In this document: piece after piece, positions 42,797 through 51,541 of the stretch
Layout: each line of letters starts with the position of its first letter
How positions within the stretch are numbered: the stretch's first letter is position 1
NCBI GenBank assembly: GCA_934647235.1
Contig: CAKUFG010000021.1
Coordinates: forward strand, 1-51,784
DNA: 51,784 nucleotides
DNA from: an uncultured Clostridia bacterium
GTDB taxonomy: Bacteria > Bacillota > Clostridia > Christensenellales > Aristaeellaceae
Direction: 5' to 3'
Program-made: the position numbers and the translations under genes
Notes under the pieces: model-generated
What the model saw: the letters and a program-made list of their open reading frames with translations, nothing else
Database searches by the model: none
Told to the model about the DNA's origin: nothing

Positions 42797-43597
42797 TCAG
42801 ATGGTAATGCCCGGAAGCAGCACCACCGAGCGGATTTTCTTGCCCGCCGCCGCGCGCATCAGGGCCACCTGCGCCGCGTTCCGGCTGTAAATACGGGCGG
42901 AAATCTGCGTTACCCCGCGCGGACGCAGGATGTCGCTGGCTGCGCCGATGATGGCCTTGGCAAAGCCCTGACGGCGATAGTCCGCGCGCACATACAGCGA
43001 TACCAGCGTGACGTTCTGCCCCTCGCCCGTAAACAGCGCCTCGCACACGGCGTTGCCGCCGCGATAGTAGCCGATGGCCAGAAAATGCTCCATGCTCATG
43101 CAGCGGCCCAGGAATTCCGCATCCAGGGGCGCAATGCGATAGGCGTTCATGCGCTGCAGGAACGCCTGCACATCCTGCGGCGTTTTAAGCGGCACAGAGG
43201 CGTAATTGCAGTTGACGGGCGCGCGCGCCGGCCAGCCGGGCAGGCCAAAATGGTACAGATCCTCGCTGTCGTCCATCTTGAAGCCCGCCTTGGTGTAAAA
43301 GCCGTTCAGATCCCAATCCTCCGGGGCAATCTGCGTAAACAGCCGTCCGCGCAGATTGGGCGCCTGCGCGCGCAGCTGCTCCGCCCGCGCAAGCAGCGCG
43401 CCGAAGAGCAGGTTGCGCCCCGCAGGCTGCGAATCCAGCTGCATATAAATATGCAGCGGCGCTTCGGGATACATCTCGGGCTGGTAGAAAAGGGTGACGG
43501 AGCCCATGCCCATTTCGATCATCTGATCGTTGGTGACAAAGAAGCAATCTTCCGGCGCTATGCCCTGATACGGGGCGATCGGGTGTGTCAAATGCAT
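42797..43597 (-). CDS. GNAT-family acetyltransferase
   Basis: 266 residues. The C-terminal half has the acetyl-CoA binding pattern VSLYVRADYRRQGFAKAIIG followed by RIYSRNAAQVALMRAAAG. The N-terminal half resembles a second, degenerate GNAT lobe (FYTKAGFKMDDSEDLYHFGL). Substrate unknown. It lies between the GuaA-like gene and mtnN with short gaps (37 and 18 bases). Confidence 0.8.
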   Translation of the reverse strand: MHLTHPIAPYQGIAPEDCFFVTNDQMIEMGMGSVTLFYQPEMYPEAPLHIYMQLDSQPAGRNLLFGALLARAEQLRAQAPNLRGRLFTQIAPEDWDLNGFYTKAGFKMDDSEDLYHFGLPGWPARAPVNCNYASVPLKTPQDVQAFLQRMNAYRIAPLDAEFLGRCMSMEHFLAIGYYRGGNAVCEALFTGEGQNVTLVSLYVRADYRRQGFAKAIIGAASDILRPRGVTQISARIYSRNAAQVALMRAAAGKKIRSVVLLPGITI

Positions 43598-43634
43598 GCG
43601 TATTCCTCGGTTCGCTATTAAATTTGAATTGGTA

Positions 43635-45089
43635 TTACCATTCCGCGCCCGTGCTGCGGCTGCTGGGGTTCAGGTCGTAGAGCACATGCGCCACCTCGGG
43701 CCGCTCGCGGCGGATGCGGTCGGTCACGCGCTCCAGCAGGTCAAAGGGCAGCCGCGCCGCATGCGCCAGCTGCGCCGGATCGCTCGACTGCATGGCGCGC
43801 AGGGCAATGATCACGCGGGTATCCTCGCCGGGCAGCGCGCCCAGCAGGGCGAAATACTGCCACAGGCGCTTGTTCAACCCCGCAGCGGCAATTTCCTCGG
43901 TAAAGATCAGATCCGCCGCGCGCAGCGTCTGCAGCCGCGCGGGGGTAACGTCGCCCAGAATGCGCAGCGCCAGGCCGCTGCTGGGGAAGGACTGCCGGCC
44001 CAGTATCTCAGTAGGCACGTTCAGGTATTCGCCCACGCGGCGAACCTCGTCCTTGAACAGCTCCCGCAGCGGCTCGATCACCGGCAGCTCCGCATGCAAG
44101 CCGGGCTTGCTGGCAGGGTTCACGCCCCGCAGCACATCGTCGCAGGTGGTGCTGCGCAGGATCACGGTAAATTCGCCCATGTCCGCCAGCGTTTCATCCA
44201 TCACAGCCTGCAGCGTCTGCCCGATGGCCCGGCGCTTGTCATCCGGCTCCACCAGCCCGCTGAGCGCCTGCGTAAAGCGCTCCTGCGCCTGCACGTTTAC
44301 AATGCTCAGGCCCATCTGGTCACGATAGAAGCGCATCACCTGCGCAGCCTCGTTTTCGCGCAGCAGGCCCGTATCCACAAAGATGCACTGCAGCCTGTCG
44401 CCCAGCGCGCGATGCGCCAGCAGGGCGGCAATGCCGCTGTTGAGCCCGCCGGTCATGGCGCACACAGCGCGGCCCTCGCCCACCACGCGGCGGATCTCCT
44501 CCTCCGCACGGCCCACAAAGGCCTCGTAATCCCACCAGCGGGTGCAGCCGCACACGGACAGGACAAAGTTGAGCAGCAGCCGCATGCCGTCGGTATCGTT
44601 TTGCTCCAGGGTAAACTGAACGGCGTACAGATTGCGCTCGCCGAGCATATACCCCACCGTTTCGTGCTGAGACTCGGCCAATACCTGCGCGCCGGGCGGC
44701 AAACGCAGGCGGCGCACATTGTGCAGCATGCGCTCGCAATCATCCAGCCCCTCGGTCAGCTGGCAGCGGGCAAAGGCAACCCCGCCGATGCTGTTGCAGA
44801 TGGCCGTCTCCTGCGCGTCGCCGCCCAGAGCGCGGCACAGCATGGCCGCCGCATCGCCCATGGCCAGCAGGGGATACCCCTCCTGCAGCAGGCCCAGGTC
44901 CAGGCCGCCGGGCACGCCGCCCGTCACCCCACCGGAGAGAATGACCCCCAGCGGCTGCTGGGCGCGCACCTCCTCCAGGGCAATATTGCCGGGCACAATT
45001 TTGCAGTACACATGCTCTGCGCGCAGGCCGCGCGCAATCGCGCGCGTGCAAGCATCGTCAAAGTTGAGTATCAGCACCATATCGCGCAT
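43635..45089 (-). CDS. GMP-synthase-like protein with degraded active sites
   Basis: 484 residues, aligned by eye along the whole of GuaA. In the amidotransferase half the catalytic Cys motif (GICYG in GuaA) reads AMGDA (76-80), and QFHPE reads QFTLE (158-162). In the ATP-pyrophosphatase half the P-loop SGGVDS reads TGGLNS (213-218), followed by IFVDTGLLRENE as in GuaA. The dimerisation half is well kept (VIEPLRELFKDEVRRVGEYL, GRQSFPSSGLALRILGDVT), but the C-terminal KPP.TIEWE is replaced. The frame is intact, so it is under selection but probably does not make GMP. It may be a regulator or have a new activity. A true guaA is expected elsewhere in the genome. Confidence 0.8.
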   Translation of the reverse strand: MRDMVLILNFDDACTRAIARGLRAEHVYCKIVPGNIALEEVRAQQPLGVILSGGVTGGVPGGLDLGLLQEGYPLLAMGDAAAMLCRALGGDAQETAICNSIGGVAFARCQLTEGLDDCERMLHNVRRLRLPPGAQVLAESQHETVGYMLGERNLYAVQFTLEQNDTDGMRLLLNFVLSVCGCTRWWDYEAFVGRAEEEIRRVVGEGRAVCAMTGGLNSGIAALLAHRALGDRLQCIFVDTGLLRENEAAQVMRFYRDQMGLSIVNVQAQERFTQALSGLVEPDDKRRAIGQTLQAVMDETLADMGEFTVILRSTTCDDVLRGVNPASKPGLHAELPVIEPLRELFKDEVRRVGEYLNVPTEILGRQSFPSSGLALRILGDVTPARLQTLRAADLIFTEEIAAAGLNKRLWQYFALLGALPGEDTRVIIALRAMQSSDPAQLAHAARLPFDLLERVTDRIRRERPEVAHVLYDLNPSSRSTGAEW

Positions 45090-45104
45090 GCGATTCCCCT
45101 CCTG

Positions 45105-46019
45105 TCACTCATCCCGCACGATAAAGTTAGCGTCGTCCTGCCAATAGGTTTCTTCATATATATGCTGCAGCGTCAGCTGGGTGTGATGATTGGCAATGCC
45201 GGTGGGCACCTTGTCAGTTGCCTGCTGAAAGGCGCGCACCGCCTCCACCGTGGATGGGCCGTAGGTACCGGTAGCGTATTGCGCGTCCAGATATCCCAGA
45301 TAGCAGAGCATATCCTGCAATTCCTGCACCTTTTTGCCCGTGTTGCCGCTCTGCATCACGATGTCCGCCAGATCGCGCACCGTGCCGTAGCCCATCACGC
45401 GCCAATCGGTCAGCTGATGGGTATTGCGCTGCACGCGGTCGGGCATGTTGCCCTCGATCACATGGGCGGTGATAACGCCCTGCGCATCCTGCGTGCAGTA
45501 TTCCACCAGGGCCACATGCGAGGTGTTGGCGCCATCCACAGAGTAAAACACCCAGTCGCCCGGCTGCGGCACATAGCTGCCCGAAGCCATGGATTCCTCC
45601 TGCCCGATCAGCCACTGCGAGCCCCAGCCATCCACAAAGCCCGTGCGGGCAATGTAGCGACCCTCCCGGATAAACCAGTTGCGCCCGGTGTTCTGACTGG
45701 AATACAGCGGATACACGCTGCGCAGAAGGCTTGTGCCGTGCTGCTGATCCACCTGATCGACGCACCAGCACAAAAACTCCGCGCACCACTCTGCATACGG
45801 ATCGCCCGACCACTCGCCATACTTGGTATAGCCGCGACTGCCCTCCTGATAGCCCAGCTCGCCCCGCGCCACCTCCAGCAGCCACTGCACATACTGCGGC
45901 ACCGGATAGGCAGGGTCGATCACCTGATCCTCCGCCAAGGCCATAGGGCACAGCAGGCACGCAAGCAACGCAAACACAATCGCCCGGACCACCGCGCGCC
46001 CCCAGCGCCCTTCCCGCAT
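45105..46019 (-). CDS. secreted CHAP amidase/endopeptidase with peptidoglycan-binding domain
   Basis: 304 residues. Signal peptide about 1-29 (AVVRAIVFALLACLLCPMAL). A CHAP-type domain follows, with the likely nucleophile in YAEWCAEFLCWC and the His in SHVALVEY. The C-terminal 70 residues form a PG_binding_1 domain (VQELQDMLCYLGYL, YGPSTVEAVRAFQQ). It probably cuts peptidoglycan peptides. Start ATG 46019 with GGAGG upstream and a promoter at 46059-46087; a longer frame from 46091 begins upstream of that promoter and is rejected. First gene of the operon with the GuaA-like gene, GNAT and mtnN. Confidence 0.88.
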   Translation of the reverse strand: MREGRWGRAVVRAIVFALLACLLCPMALAEDQVIDPAYPVPQYVQWLLEVARGELGYQEGSRGYTKYGEWSGDPYAEWCAEFLCWCVDQVDQQHGTSLLRSVYPLYSSQNTGRNWFIREGRYIARTGFVDGWGSQWLIGQEESMASGSYVPQPGDWVFYSVDGANTSHVALVEYCTQDAQGVITAHVIEGNMPDRVQRNTHQLTDWRVMGYGTVRDLADIVMQSGNTGKKVQELQDMLCYLGYLDAQYATGTYGPSTVEAVRAFQQATDKVPTGIANHHTQLTLQHIYEETYWQDDANFIVRDE

Positions 46020-46058
46020 TGCCCCATCGCCTCCTTCGCAGAATTTCAGAGATAAATC

Positions 46059-46087
46059 ATTATACAATAATTCGTCTCCGTTGGCAA
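46059..46087 (-). promoter_or_regulatory. promoter of the CHAP operon
   Basis: TTGCCA, 17-base spacer, TATAAT on the minus strand, 40 bases before ATG 46019. Confidence 0.75.
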
Positions 46088-46166
46088 CCAAAAGCGCAGG
46101 AATGTTGAAAAGCAGCGTGGGATTTTACAAGCATTTCCTATTTTATAGGCTATTACGGGCTTCTTT

Positions 46167-46382
46167 TCAGGTATTTACAAGGAATATCCCCCGCAGCCAG
46201 GTCAGCGCGGGCCATACAAAGGTGACGCGCTCGGTGCCGTCGGGCCTGCCCAGCATGCCGGGGCAGATCAGGCTCCACCACGCGCACTGGCGAGCGGGCA
46301 GAGCGGCGGGCGGCAGCTCGGCCGCACAGATCAGCAAACAGAACAGCAGCACGGACAGCAGCATACAGATAACGCCCTTCAT
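46167..46382 (-). CDS. small hydrophobic or secreted protein
   Basis: 71 residues. ATG 46382 is preceded by AAGGAGG at an eight-base distance, which is the main support. The N-terminus MKGVICMLLSVLLFCLLICA is a membrane anchor or signal peptide. The rest holds CAWWSLICPGML and a Trp-rich end. No family recognised. It is upstream of and in the same direction as the CHAP operon, which has its own promoter. Confidence 0.55.
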   Translation of the reverse strand: MKGVICMLLSVLLFCLLICAAELPPAALPARQCAWWSLICPGMLGRPDGTERVTFVWPALTWLRGIFLVNT

Positions 46383-46521
46383 GGAAAAAACCTCCTTGCA
46401 ATGTGACTGCATAAAACCAGTATGCGCAAAGCATCGCGCGGCTATTCACAGGGAAAATTAAGGCCGGATTTTATTATCCGGCAGGAAAATTTGAAAAATC
46501 TATGAACATTAAAAACACCCC

Positions 46522-46549
46522 TTGACTTTCGTTTTCAAATGCCTATAAT
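46522..46549 (+). promoter_or_regulatory. promoter of the marR-ABC operon
   Basis: TTGACT, 16-base spacer, TATAAT. Two palindromes lie directly downstream. Confidence 0.8.
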
Positions 46550-46556
46550 ATGTTGC

Positions 46557-46596
46557 ATGTCGTACAGTTTGACGGCATACAATTAAAATCAATTGT
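46557..46596 (+). promoter_or_regulatory. probable MarR operators
   Basis: Two adjacent dyads lie over the transcript start. One is ATGTCGT, 8 bases, ACGGCAT (46557-46578). The other is ACAATT, 6 bases, AATTGT (46579-46596). Their place between the -10 box and the gene fits repression by the MarR protein encoded next. Confidence 0.55.
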
Positions 46597-46622
46597 CATT
46601 TTAGCAGAAACGGAGGAGACCC

Positions 46623-47090
46623 ATGGAAAGGGCATTGGGCGTGGAGCTGCGCAGGCTGTCCAACCTGATCTGCCGGTATTTTGACCAGCAGACCAACAAA
46701 CGAACGGTAGATGCCGTCACCGGCACCAACGGCTGGATCATCGGTTATATCGCAAAGCGCGAAGCCGAAGGGCGCGAGGTTTATCAGCGCGACCTGGAAA
46801 CCCGCTTTGGCATCACGCGCTCCACAGCCTCCAAGGTGGTGGCGCTGATGGTGCAAAAGGGCTTAATCGAGCAGCAAAGCGTGCCGGGCGACCGGCGCGT
46901 GCGCCGTCTGACGCTGACCCCCAGGGCGGAGGAAGTCAAGCGCATGATGGATGAAGACCACGAAAAATTTGAGGCCACGCTGCGCAGGGGGCTGAGTGAA
47001 GAGGAGCTTGCCACCCTGTTTTCCCTGCTGGATCGCCTGCAGGAAAATCTGCGCGGCATGGATGTAAAGGAAGGGACGGAAAAAGCATGA
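46623..47090 (+). CDS. MarR-family transcriptional regulator
   Basis: 155 residues. The winged helix (about 50-105) reads YQRDLETRFGITRSTASKVV, then KGLIEQQSVPGDRRVRRLTL, the usual MarR recognition helix and wing. Dimer helices flank it. GGAGGAG precedes the ATG. Its stop overlaps the first ABC gene (ATGA), so it is very likely the local repressor of the exporter, released by a transported compound. Confidence 0.93.
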   Translation: MERALGVELRRLSNLICRYFDQQTNKRTVDAVTGTNGWIIGYIAKREAEGREVYQRDLETRFGITRSTASKVVALMVQKGLIEQQSVPGDRRVRRLTLTPRAEEVKRMMDEDHEKFEATLRRGLSEEELATLFSLLDRLQENLRGMDVKEGTEKA

Positions 47091-48838
47091 TTAAAAAGTT
47101 AGCCCGGCGTGTGCGGGAGTATAAAAAATACGCCATCGCAACGCCGCTGTTTATGGTGGGCGAGGTGGCCATGGAAACGCTGATTCCCATGATCATGGCC
47201 TACCTGATCGACCGCGGCATCGAGCAGGGCAGCATGACCCAGATCTGGATCAACGGCGCAATTCTGCTGGCTGCGGCGTTTTTGTCCATGTTCTTTGGCG
47301 TAAAGGGCGGCGAAATGGCGGCCACGGCCTCCTGCGGCTTCGCGCGCAACCTGCGCCATGATATGTATTACAGCATTCAGGATTATTCCTTCTCCAATAT
47401 CGACAAGTTCAGCACCTCCTCGATCATCACCCGTCTGACCACGGACGTGACCAACGTGCAGAACGCCTTCCAGATGATCATGCGCATGGCCGTGCGTTCG
47501 CCCATGACGCTGATCTTCTCCATGGTGATGGCGCTGACCATCGACGCGGAGATTTCGCTGGTGTTCCTGCTGTGCCTGCCGGTGCTGGGCCTGGGCATGT
47601 ATCTGATCATGAGCCGCACGCACCCCATCTTCCGCCGCGTGTTCAAAACCTACGATTCGCTCAACAACGTGGTGCAGGAAAACCTGCGCGGCGTGCGCGT
47701 GGTAAAGAACTTTGTGCGTGAAGATCACGAAATCCAGAAATTCGATAAGATTTCCGAGTCCATCTATCAGGATTTCACCCACGCCGAAAAGAACATGGCC
47801 TTCATGAGCCCGCTGATGATGACCTGCATCTACGCCTGCACGCTGTTGATTTCCTGGCTGGGCGCCAAGGCGATCATCGCCTCGGGCAACAACGCGGCGG
47901 TGGGCATGACCACCGGCCAGCTGATGAGCATGATCACCTATGTAATCCAGATTCTCTCCAGCCTGATCATGCTGTCCATGGTATTCGTGATGATCACCAT
48001 GTCCCGTGCCTCCGCGCAGCGCATTGTGGAAGTGCTGGATGAAAAGAGCGATATCGTATCCCCCAAGGATGCGGTGAAAGCCGTGCGCGACGGCTCAGTG
48101 GATTTTGATCACGTCAGCTTCCGCTATGCCTCCCGCAGCGAAAAGGACTGCCTGAGCGATATCGACCTGCACATCCCCTCGGGCGCGGTTGTGGGCGTGC
48201 TGGGCGGCACGGGCGCGGGCAAATCCACGCTTGTGCAGCTGATCCCCCGCCTGTATGATCCCAGCCAGGGCGCGGTGCGCGTGGGCGGCGTGGATACCCG
48301 CAAGTACGATCTGACCACCCTGCGCGACAGCGTGGCCATGGTGCTGCAAAAGAACGAGCTGTTCTCAGGCACCATCAAGGATAACCTGCGCTGGGGCAAC
48401 GAGCACGCCACGGACGCAGAAATCATGGAAGCCTGCCGCCTGGCCCAGGCCGATCCCTTCATTCAGGATTTTCCCGATAAGTACGACACCTGGATCGAGC
48501 AGGGCGGCACCAATGTATCCGGCGGCCAGAAGCAGCGCCTGTGCATTGCCCGCGCGCTGCTGAAAAAGCCCAAAATCCTGATCCTGGACGACTCCACCAG
48601 CGCCGTGGATACCCGCACGGACGCGCTGATCCGCGAGGGCTTCCGCTCCTATATTCCCGATACCACCAAAATTATCATCGCCCAGCGCGTAGCCTCCGTG
48701 CAGGATGCGGATATGATCGTCGTGCTGGATAACGGGCGCATTGCCGACTGCGGCACGCACGAGGAGCTGCTTGCCCGGTGCGAAATCTACCGCGAGGTAT
48801 ACCAGTCCCAGACCAAGGGAGGCGAAGACAATGAGTAA
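47087..48838 (+). CDS. ABC exporter half with degenerate ATP site
   Basis: 583 residues: a six-helix transmembrane domain (about 15-310) and a nucleotide-binding domain (about 335-575). Walker A is GGTGAGKST and the signature NVSGGQKQR. The Walker B glutamate is replaced by Asp (LILDDSTSAVD) and the switch histidine by Gln (IIIAQRVAS). This is the same pair of changes found in the degenerate subunit of heterodimeric exporters such as TM287/TM288. It should pair with the product of 48831-50801. Substrate unknown; drugs or lipids are typical. Confidence 0.93.
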   Translation: MIKKLARRVREYKKYAIATPLFMVGEVAMETLIPMIMAYLIDRGIEQGSMTQIWINGAILLAAAFLSMFFGVKGGEMAATASCGFARNLRHDMYYSIQDYSFSNIDKFSTSSIITRLTTDVTNVQNAFQMIMRMAVRSPMTLIFSMVMALTIDAEISLVFLLCLPVLGLGMYLIMSRTHPIFRRVFKTYDSLNNVVQENLRGVRVVKNFVREDHEIQKFDKISESIYQDFTHAEKNMAFMSPLMMTCIYACTLLISWLGAKAIIASGNNAAVGMTTGQLMSMITYVIQILSSLIMLSMVFVMITMSRASAQRIVEVLDEKSDIVSPKDAVKAVRDGSVDFDHVSFRYASRSEKDCLSDIDLHIPSGAVVGVLGGTGAGKSTLVQLIPRLYDPSQGAVRVGGVDTRKYDLTTLRDSVAMVLQKNELFSGTIKDNLRWGNEHATDAEIMEACRLAQADPFIQDFPDKYDTWIEQGGTNVSGGQKQRLCIARALLKKPKILILDDSTSAVDTRTDALIREGFRSYIPDTTKIIIAQRVASVQDADMIVVLDNGRIADCGTHEELLARCEIYREVYQSQTKGGEDNE

Positions 48839-50801
48839 CACGCCCAAGAAACCCCAGGGCGGCATGCCCATGGGCGGTCCGCGCGGGCCGCGCGGCATGG
48901 GGCCCCGCCAGCCCATCAACAAAAAGGTGCTGCTGCGCGTGTTAAGCTATCTGAAGCCCTATTGGCCGCGCCTGCTGGTTGTGTTCTTCTGCATCGTGCT
49001 GGACGCGATCGCCACGGCCTCGGCCGCCACGTTCCTGGGCACGCTGATTGACGATTACATTGTGCCTCTGCTGGCCGATGCTGCCAGCGGCATCGCGCCC
49101 GTATACACGGGCCTGCTGACCGCCATCCTCAAGATGGCCGGGCTGTACCTGCTGGCCGTGGTGGCGGTGTTCCTGCAAAGCCGCATCATGGCGATCATAT
49201 CGCACAGCATCCTCAAGAATGTGCGCAACGAGATGTTTGCGCACATGCAGCTGCTGCCCATCCGCTATTTCGATACCCACACCCACGGCGAAGTGATGAG
49301 CTTCTACACCAACGATACCGACACGCTGCGCCAGCTGATCAGCCAAACGCTGCCCAATGTGTTCTCCTCGGCCATTTCGCTGCTGGTGGTGTTCATCTCC
49401 ATGCTCAGCTGCAGCGTGTGGCTTACGCTGGTGGTGGTGCTGTGCACCCTCGCCATGCTGAAAGTGACCAGCAAGCTGGGCGCAAAGAGCGGCACCTTCT
49501 TTGTCAAACAGCAGACCTCCCTGGCCAGCCTGAACGGCTACATTGAAGAGATGATCAACGGCCAGAAGGTCGTCAAGGTGTTCAACCACGAGGAAATTGC
49601 CAAGGGCGAGTTTGATAACCGCAACGACGATCTGTGCGAAAACGCCACCAGCGCCAACCGCTTTGCCAACGTGATGGGCCCGGTAAGCAACAACATGGGC
49701 CATATCCAGTACGTCATCCTGGCTATCATCGGCGGCGCGATGGCCATCGCCGGCATCACCAATCTGAGCCTGACAGGGGGCTTTGGCACGCTGACGCTGG
49801 GCGCGATCACCGCTTTCCTGACCCTGTCGCGCAACTTCATGCGCCCCATCAGCCAGGTGATGCAGCAGGTCAACTTCATCGCTATGGCCATGGCCGGCGC
49901 GGAGCGTATCTTCAGCCTGCTGGATGAAACGCCCGAAGCCGACGAGGGCTATGTCACTCTGGTCAACGCCCGCGAGGAAAACGGCAAGCTGGTAGAAAGC
50001 GACAAGCGCACGGGCGTCTGGGCCTGGAAGCATCCGCATCAGGACGGCAGCGTCACCTATACCCGCCTGACCGGCAATGTGGAAATGACCGACGTGGACT
50101 TTGCCTATGAAGAGGGCAAGCCCGTGCTGCACGATATCACCCTGTACGCCAAGCCTGGCCAGAAGGTAGCCTTCGTAGGCGCTACGGGCGCGGGCAAAAC
50201 CACGATCACCAACCTGATCAACCGCTTCTATGATATCGCCGACGGCAAGGTTCGCTACGACGGCATCAACATCAACAAGATCCGCAAGTCCGATCTGCGC
50301 CGCTCCCTGGGCGTGGTGCTGCAGGACGTTAACCTGTTCACCGGCACGGTGATGGATAACATCCGCTACGGCAAGCTGGACGCAACGGACGAGGAGTGCA
50401 TCGCCGCAGCCAAGCTGGCCAACGCGCATGATTTCATCACCCGCCTGCCCGACGGCTACAACACCATGCTGACCGGCGACGGCGGCGGCCTGAGCCAAGG
50501 CCAGCGCCAGCTGATCTCCATCGCCCGCGCGGCGGTGGCCGATCCGCCGGTGCTGATCCTGGACGAAGCCACCTCCTCCATCGATACCCGCACCGAGGCG
50601 CTTGTGCAGCGCGGCATGGATCAGCTGATGAAGGGGCGCACGGTGTTTGTCATCGCGCACCGCCTCTCCACCGTGCAGAACGCCGATGTGATCATGGTGC
50701 TGGATCACGGCCGCATCATCGAGCGCGGCACCCACGAGCAGCTGATCGCCCAGCACGGGCAGTATTACCAGCTGTATACCGGCGCGTTCGAGCTGGAGTA
50801 A
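48831..50801 (+). CDS. ABC exporter half with canonical ATP site
   Basis: 656 residues. A Gly/Pro/Met-rich N-terminal tail (about 1-28, GGMPMGGPRGPRGMGPRQP) precedes the six-helix domain. Between it and the nucleotide-binding domain lies an insertion of about 45 residues (around KHPHQDGSVTYTRLTG). Walker A is GATGAGKTT, signature LSQGQRQL, Walker B LILDEATSSID with the Glu, and switch His in VIAHRLST. It supplies the working catalytic residues of the heterodimer. ATG 48831 with GGGAGG upstream overlaps the previous gene by 8 bases. Confidence 0.94.
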   Translation: MSNTPKKPQGGMPMGGPRGPRGMGPRQPINKKVLLRVLSYLKPYWPRLLVVFFCIVLDAIATASAATFLGTLIDDYIVPLLADAASGIAPVYTGLLTAILKMAGLYLLAVVAVFLQSRIMAIISHSILKNVRNEMFAHMQLLPIRYFDTHTHGEVMSFYTNDTDTLRQLISQTLPNVFSSAISLLVVFISMLSCSVWLTLVVVLCTLAMLKVTSKLGAKSGTFFVKQQTSLASLNGYIEEMINGQKVVKVFNHEEIAKGEFDNRNDDLCENATSANRFANVMGPVSNNMGHIQYVILAIIGGAMAIAGITNLSLTGGFGTLTLGAITAFLTLSRNFMRPISQVMQQVNFIAMAMAGAERIFSLLDETPEADEGYVTLVNAREENGKLVESDKRTGVWAWKHPHQDGSVTYTRLTGNVEMTDVDFAYEEGKPVLHDITLYAKPGQKVAFVGATGAGKTTITNLINRFYDIADGKVRYDGININKIRKSDLRRSLGVVLQDVNLFTGTVMDNIRYGKLDATDEECIAAAKLANAHDFITRLPDGYNTMLTGDGGGLSQGQRQLISIARAAVADPPVLILDEATSSIDTRTEALVQRGMDQLMKGRTVFVIAHRLSTVQNADVIMVLDHGRIIERGTHEQLIAQHGQYYQLYTGAFELE

Positions 50802-50817
50802 ATCCAAATCATTGCAG

Positions 50818-50855
50818 CGCCTGGGATGGCTTCAATGCCATCTCAGGCGTTTTTC
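50818..50855 (+). terminator. terminator of the marR-ABC operon
   Basis: CGCCTGGGATGGC pairs with GCCATCTCAGGCG (one mismatch) around a six-base loop and runs into five Ts. Confidence 0.9.
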
Positions 50856-50941
50856 TATGCTCCAATCCGCCAAGTTTCCGGTGCAATCCTGCGCGATCCG
50901 CTGAAAATGGCAGCCGGGTATTACCTTGCAGATTGAAAAAA

Positions 50942-50950
50942 TGGTATAAT
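50942..50950 (+). promoter_or_regulatory. extended -10 promoter of the CarD-like gene
   Basis: TGGTATAAT fits the extended -10 pattern TGnTATAAT; the -35 region is weak. The start codon follows after 25 bases. Confidence 0.6.
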
Positions 50951-50975
50951 TCTATCTATACAAGGAGGTGCTTTT

Positions 50976-51467
50976 ATGTTCAGCCCTGGCGATTACGTCA
51001 TATATGGAGACAGCGGTCTCTGCCGCATTGAGCAGGTGGCCGTACCGGATTTCGATACCTTTGAAAAGGACAAGCCATACTATTTTTTGCGTTCCGAGGC
51101 AGACGGCAGCCGCATTTACACGCCGATCGACACGCATCAGCCTCTGCGCGCGCCCATCACCCAGGCCGAGGCCGAGGCGCTGCTTTCCCAGCTGCCTGCA
51201 ATGCAGCCCTGCCCTCCCAGCGCCCATGACCGCAAAAGCGTGCTGCAGCATTACCGGCAGCTGATGCAGCCGCATACCTGTCAGGCGCTCGCCTGCACAG
51301 TCAAAAGCATCCTGACGCAGCATCATGGCATGCTGTCGCGCGTTCCCAGCGCGGAGCAGGAAATTCTGAAAAAGGCCGAGCAGCAGCTCATCTCCGAGCT
51401 CAGCGCGGCGCTTCATCTATCCTGCAGTGAAGCGCAGTCGCAGCTGCGCAGGGCCATACAGGCATAA
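50976..51467 (+). CDS. CarD/CdnL-family RNA-polymerase-binding regulator
   Basis: 163 residues. The N-terminal Tudor-like domain (FSPGDYVIYGDSGLCRIEQV, then YYFLRSEADGSRIYTPID) binds the RNA polymerase beta subunit in this family. The C-terminal half is helical. Such proteins stabilise open promoter complexes and often affect rRNA genes. AAGGAGGTG precedes the ATG. Monocistronic, between two terminators. Confidence 0.88.
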   Translation: MFSPGDYVIYGDSGLCRIEQVAVPDFDTFEKDKPYYFLRSEADGSRIYTPIDTHQPLRAPITQAEAEALLSQLPAMQPCPPSAHDRKSVLQHYRQLMQPHTCQALACTVKSILTQHHGMLSRVPSAEQEILKKAEQQLISELSAALHLSCSEAQSQLRRAIQA

Positions 51468-51480
51468 ACTTCTCTGCACG

Positions 51481-51514
51481 CAAAAACGCCGGGGAGCCTT
51501 TCGGCTCTCCGGCG
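51481..51514 (-). terminator. terminator shared by the CarD-like and pyruvate oxidoreductase genes
   Basis: A 12-base stem (CGCCGGGGAGCC with GGCTCTCCGGCG) with loop TTTC. The T tract (TTTTTG) is on the minus strand, so it mainly serves the oxidoreductase gene. Confidence 0.85.
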
Positions 51515-51541
51515 CATTGTTTATTGCAGATCGCAGCGCGA

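Noticed and set aside
46071..46091. Upstream start of the CHAP protein at 46091
   Set aside because: It lies upstream of the predicted transcript start (promoter 46059-46087) and would put non-signal residues before the signal peptide.
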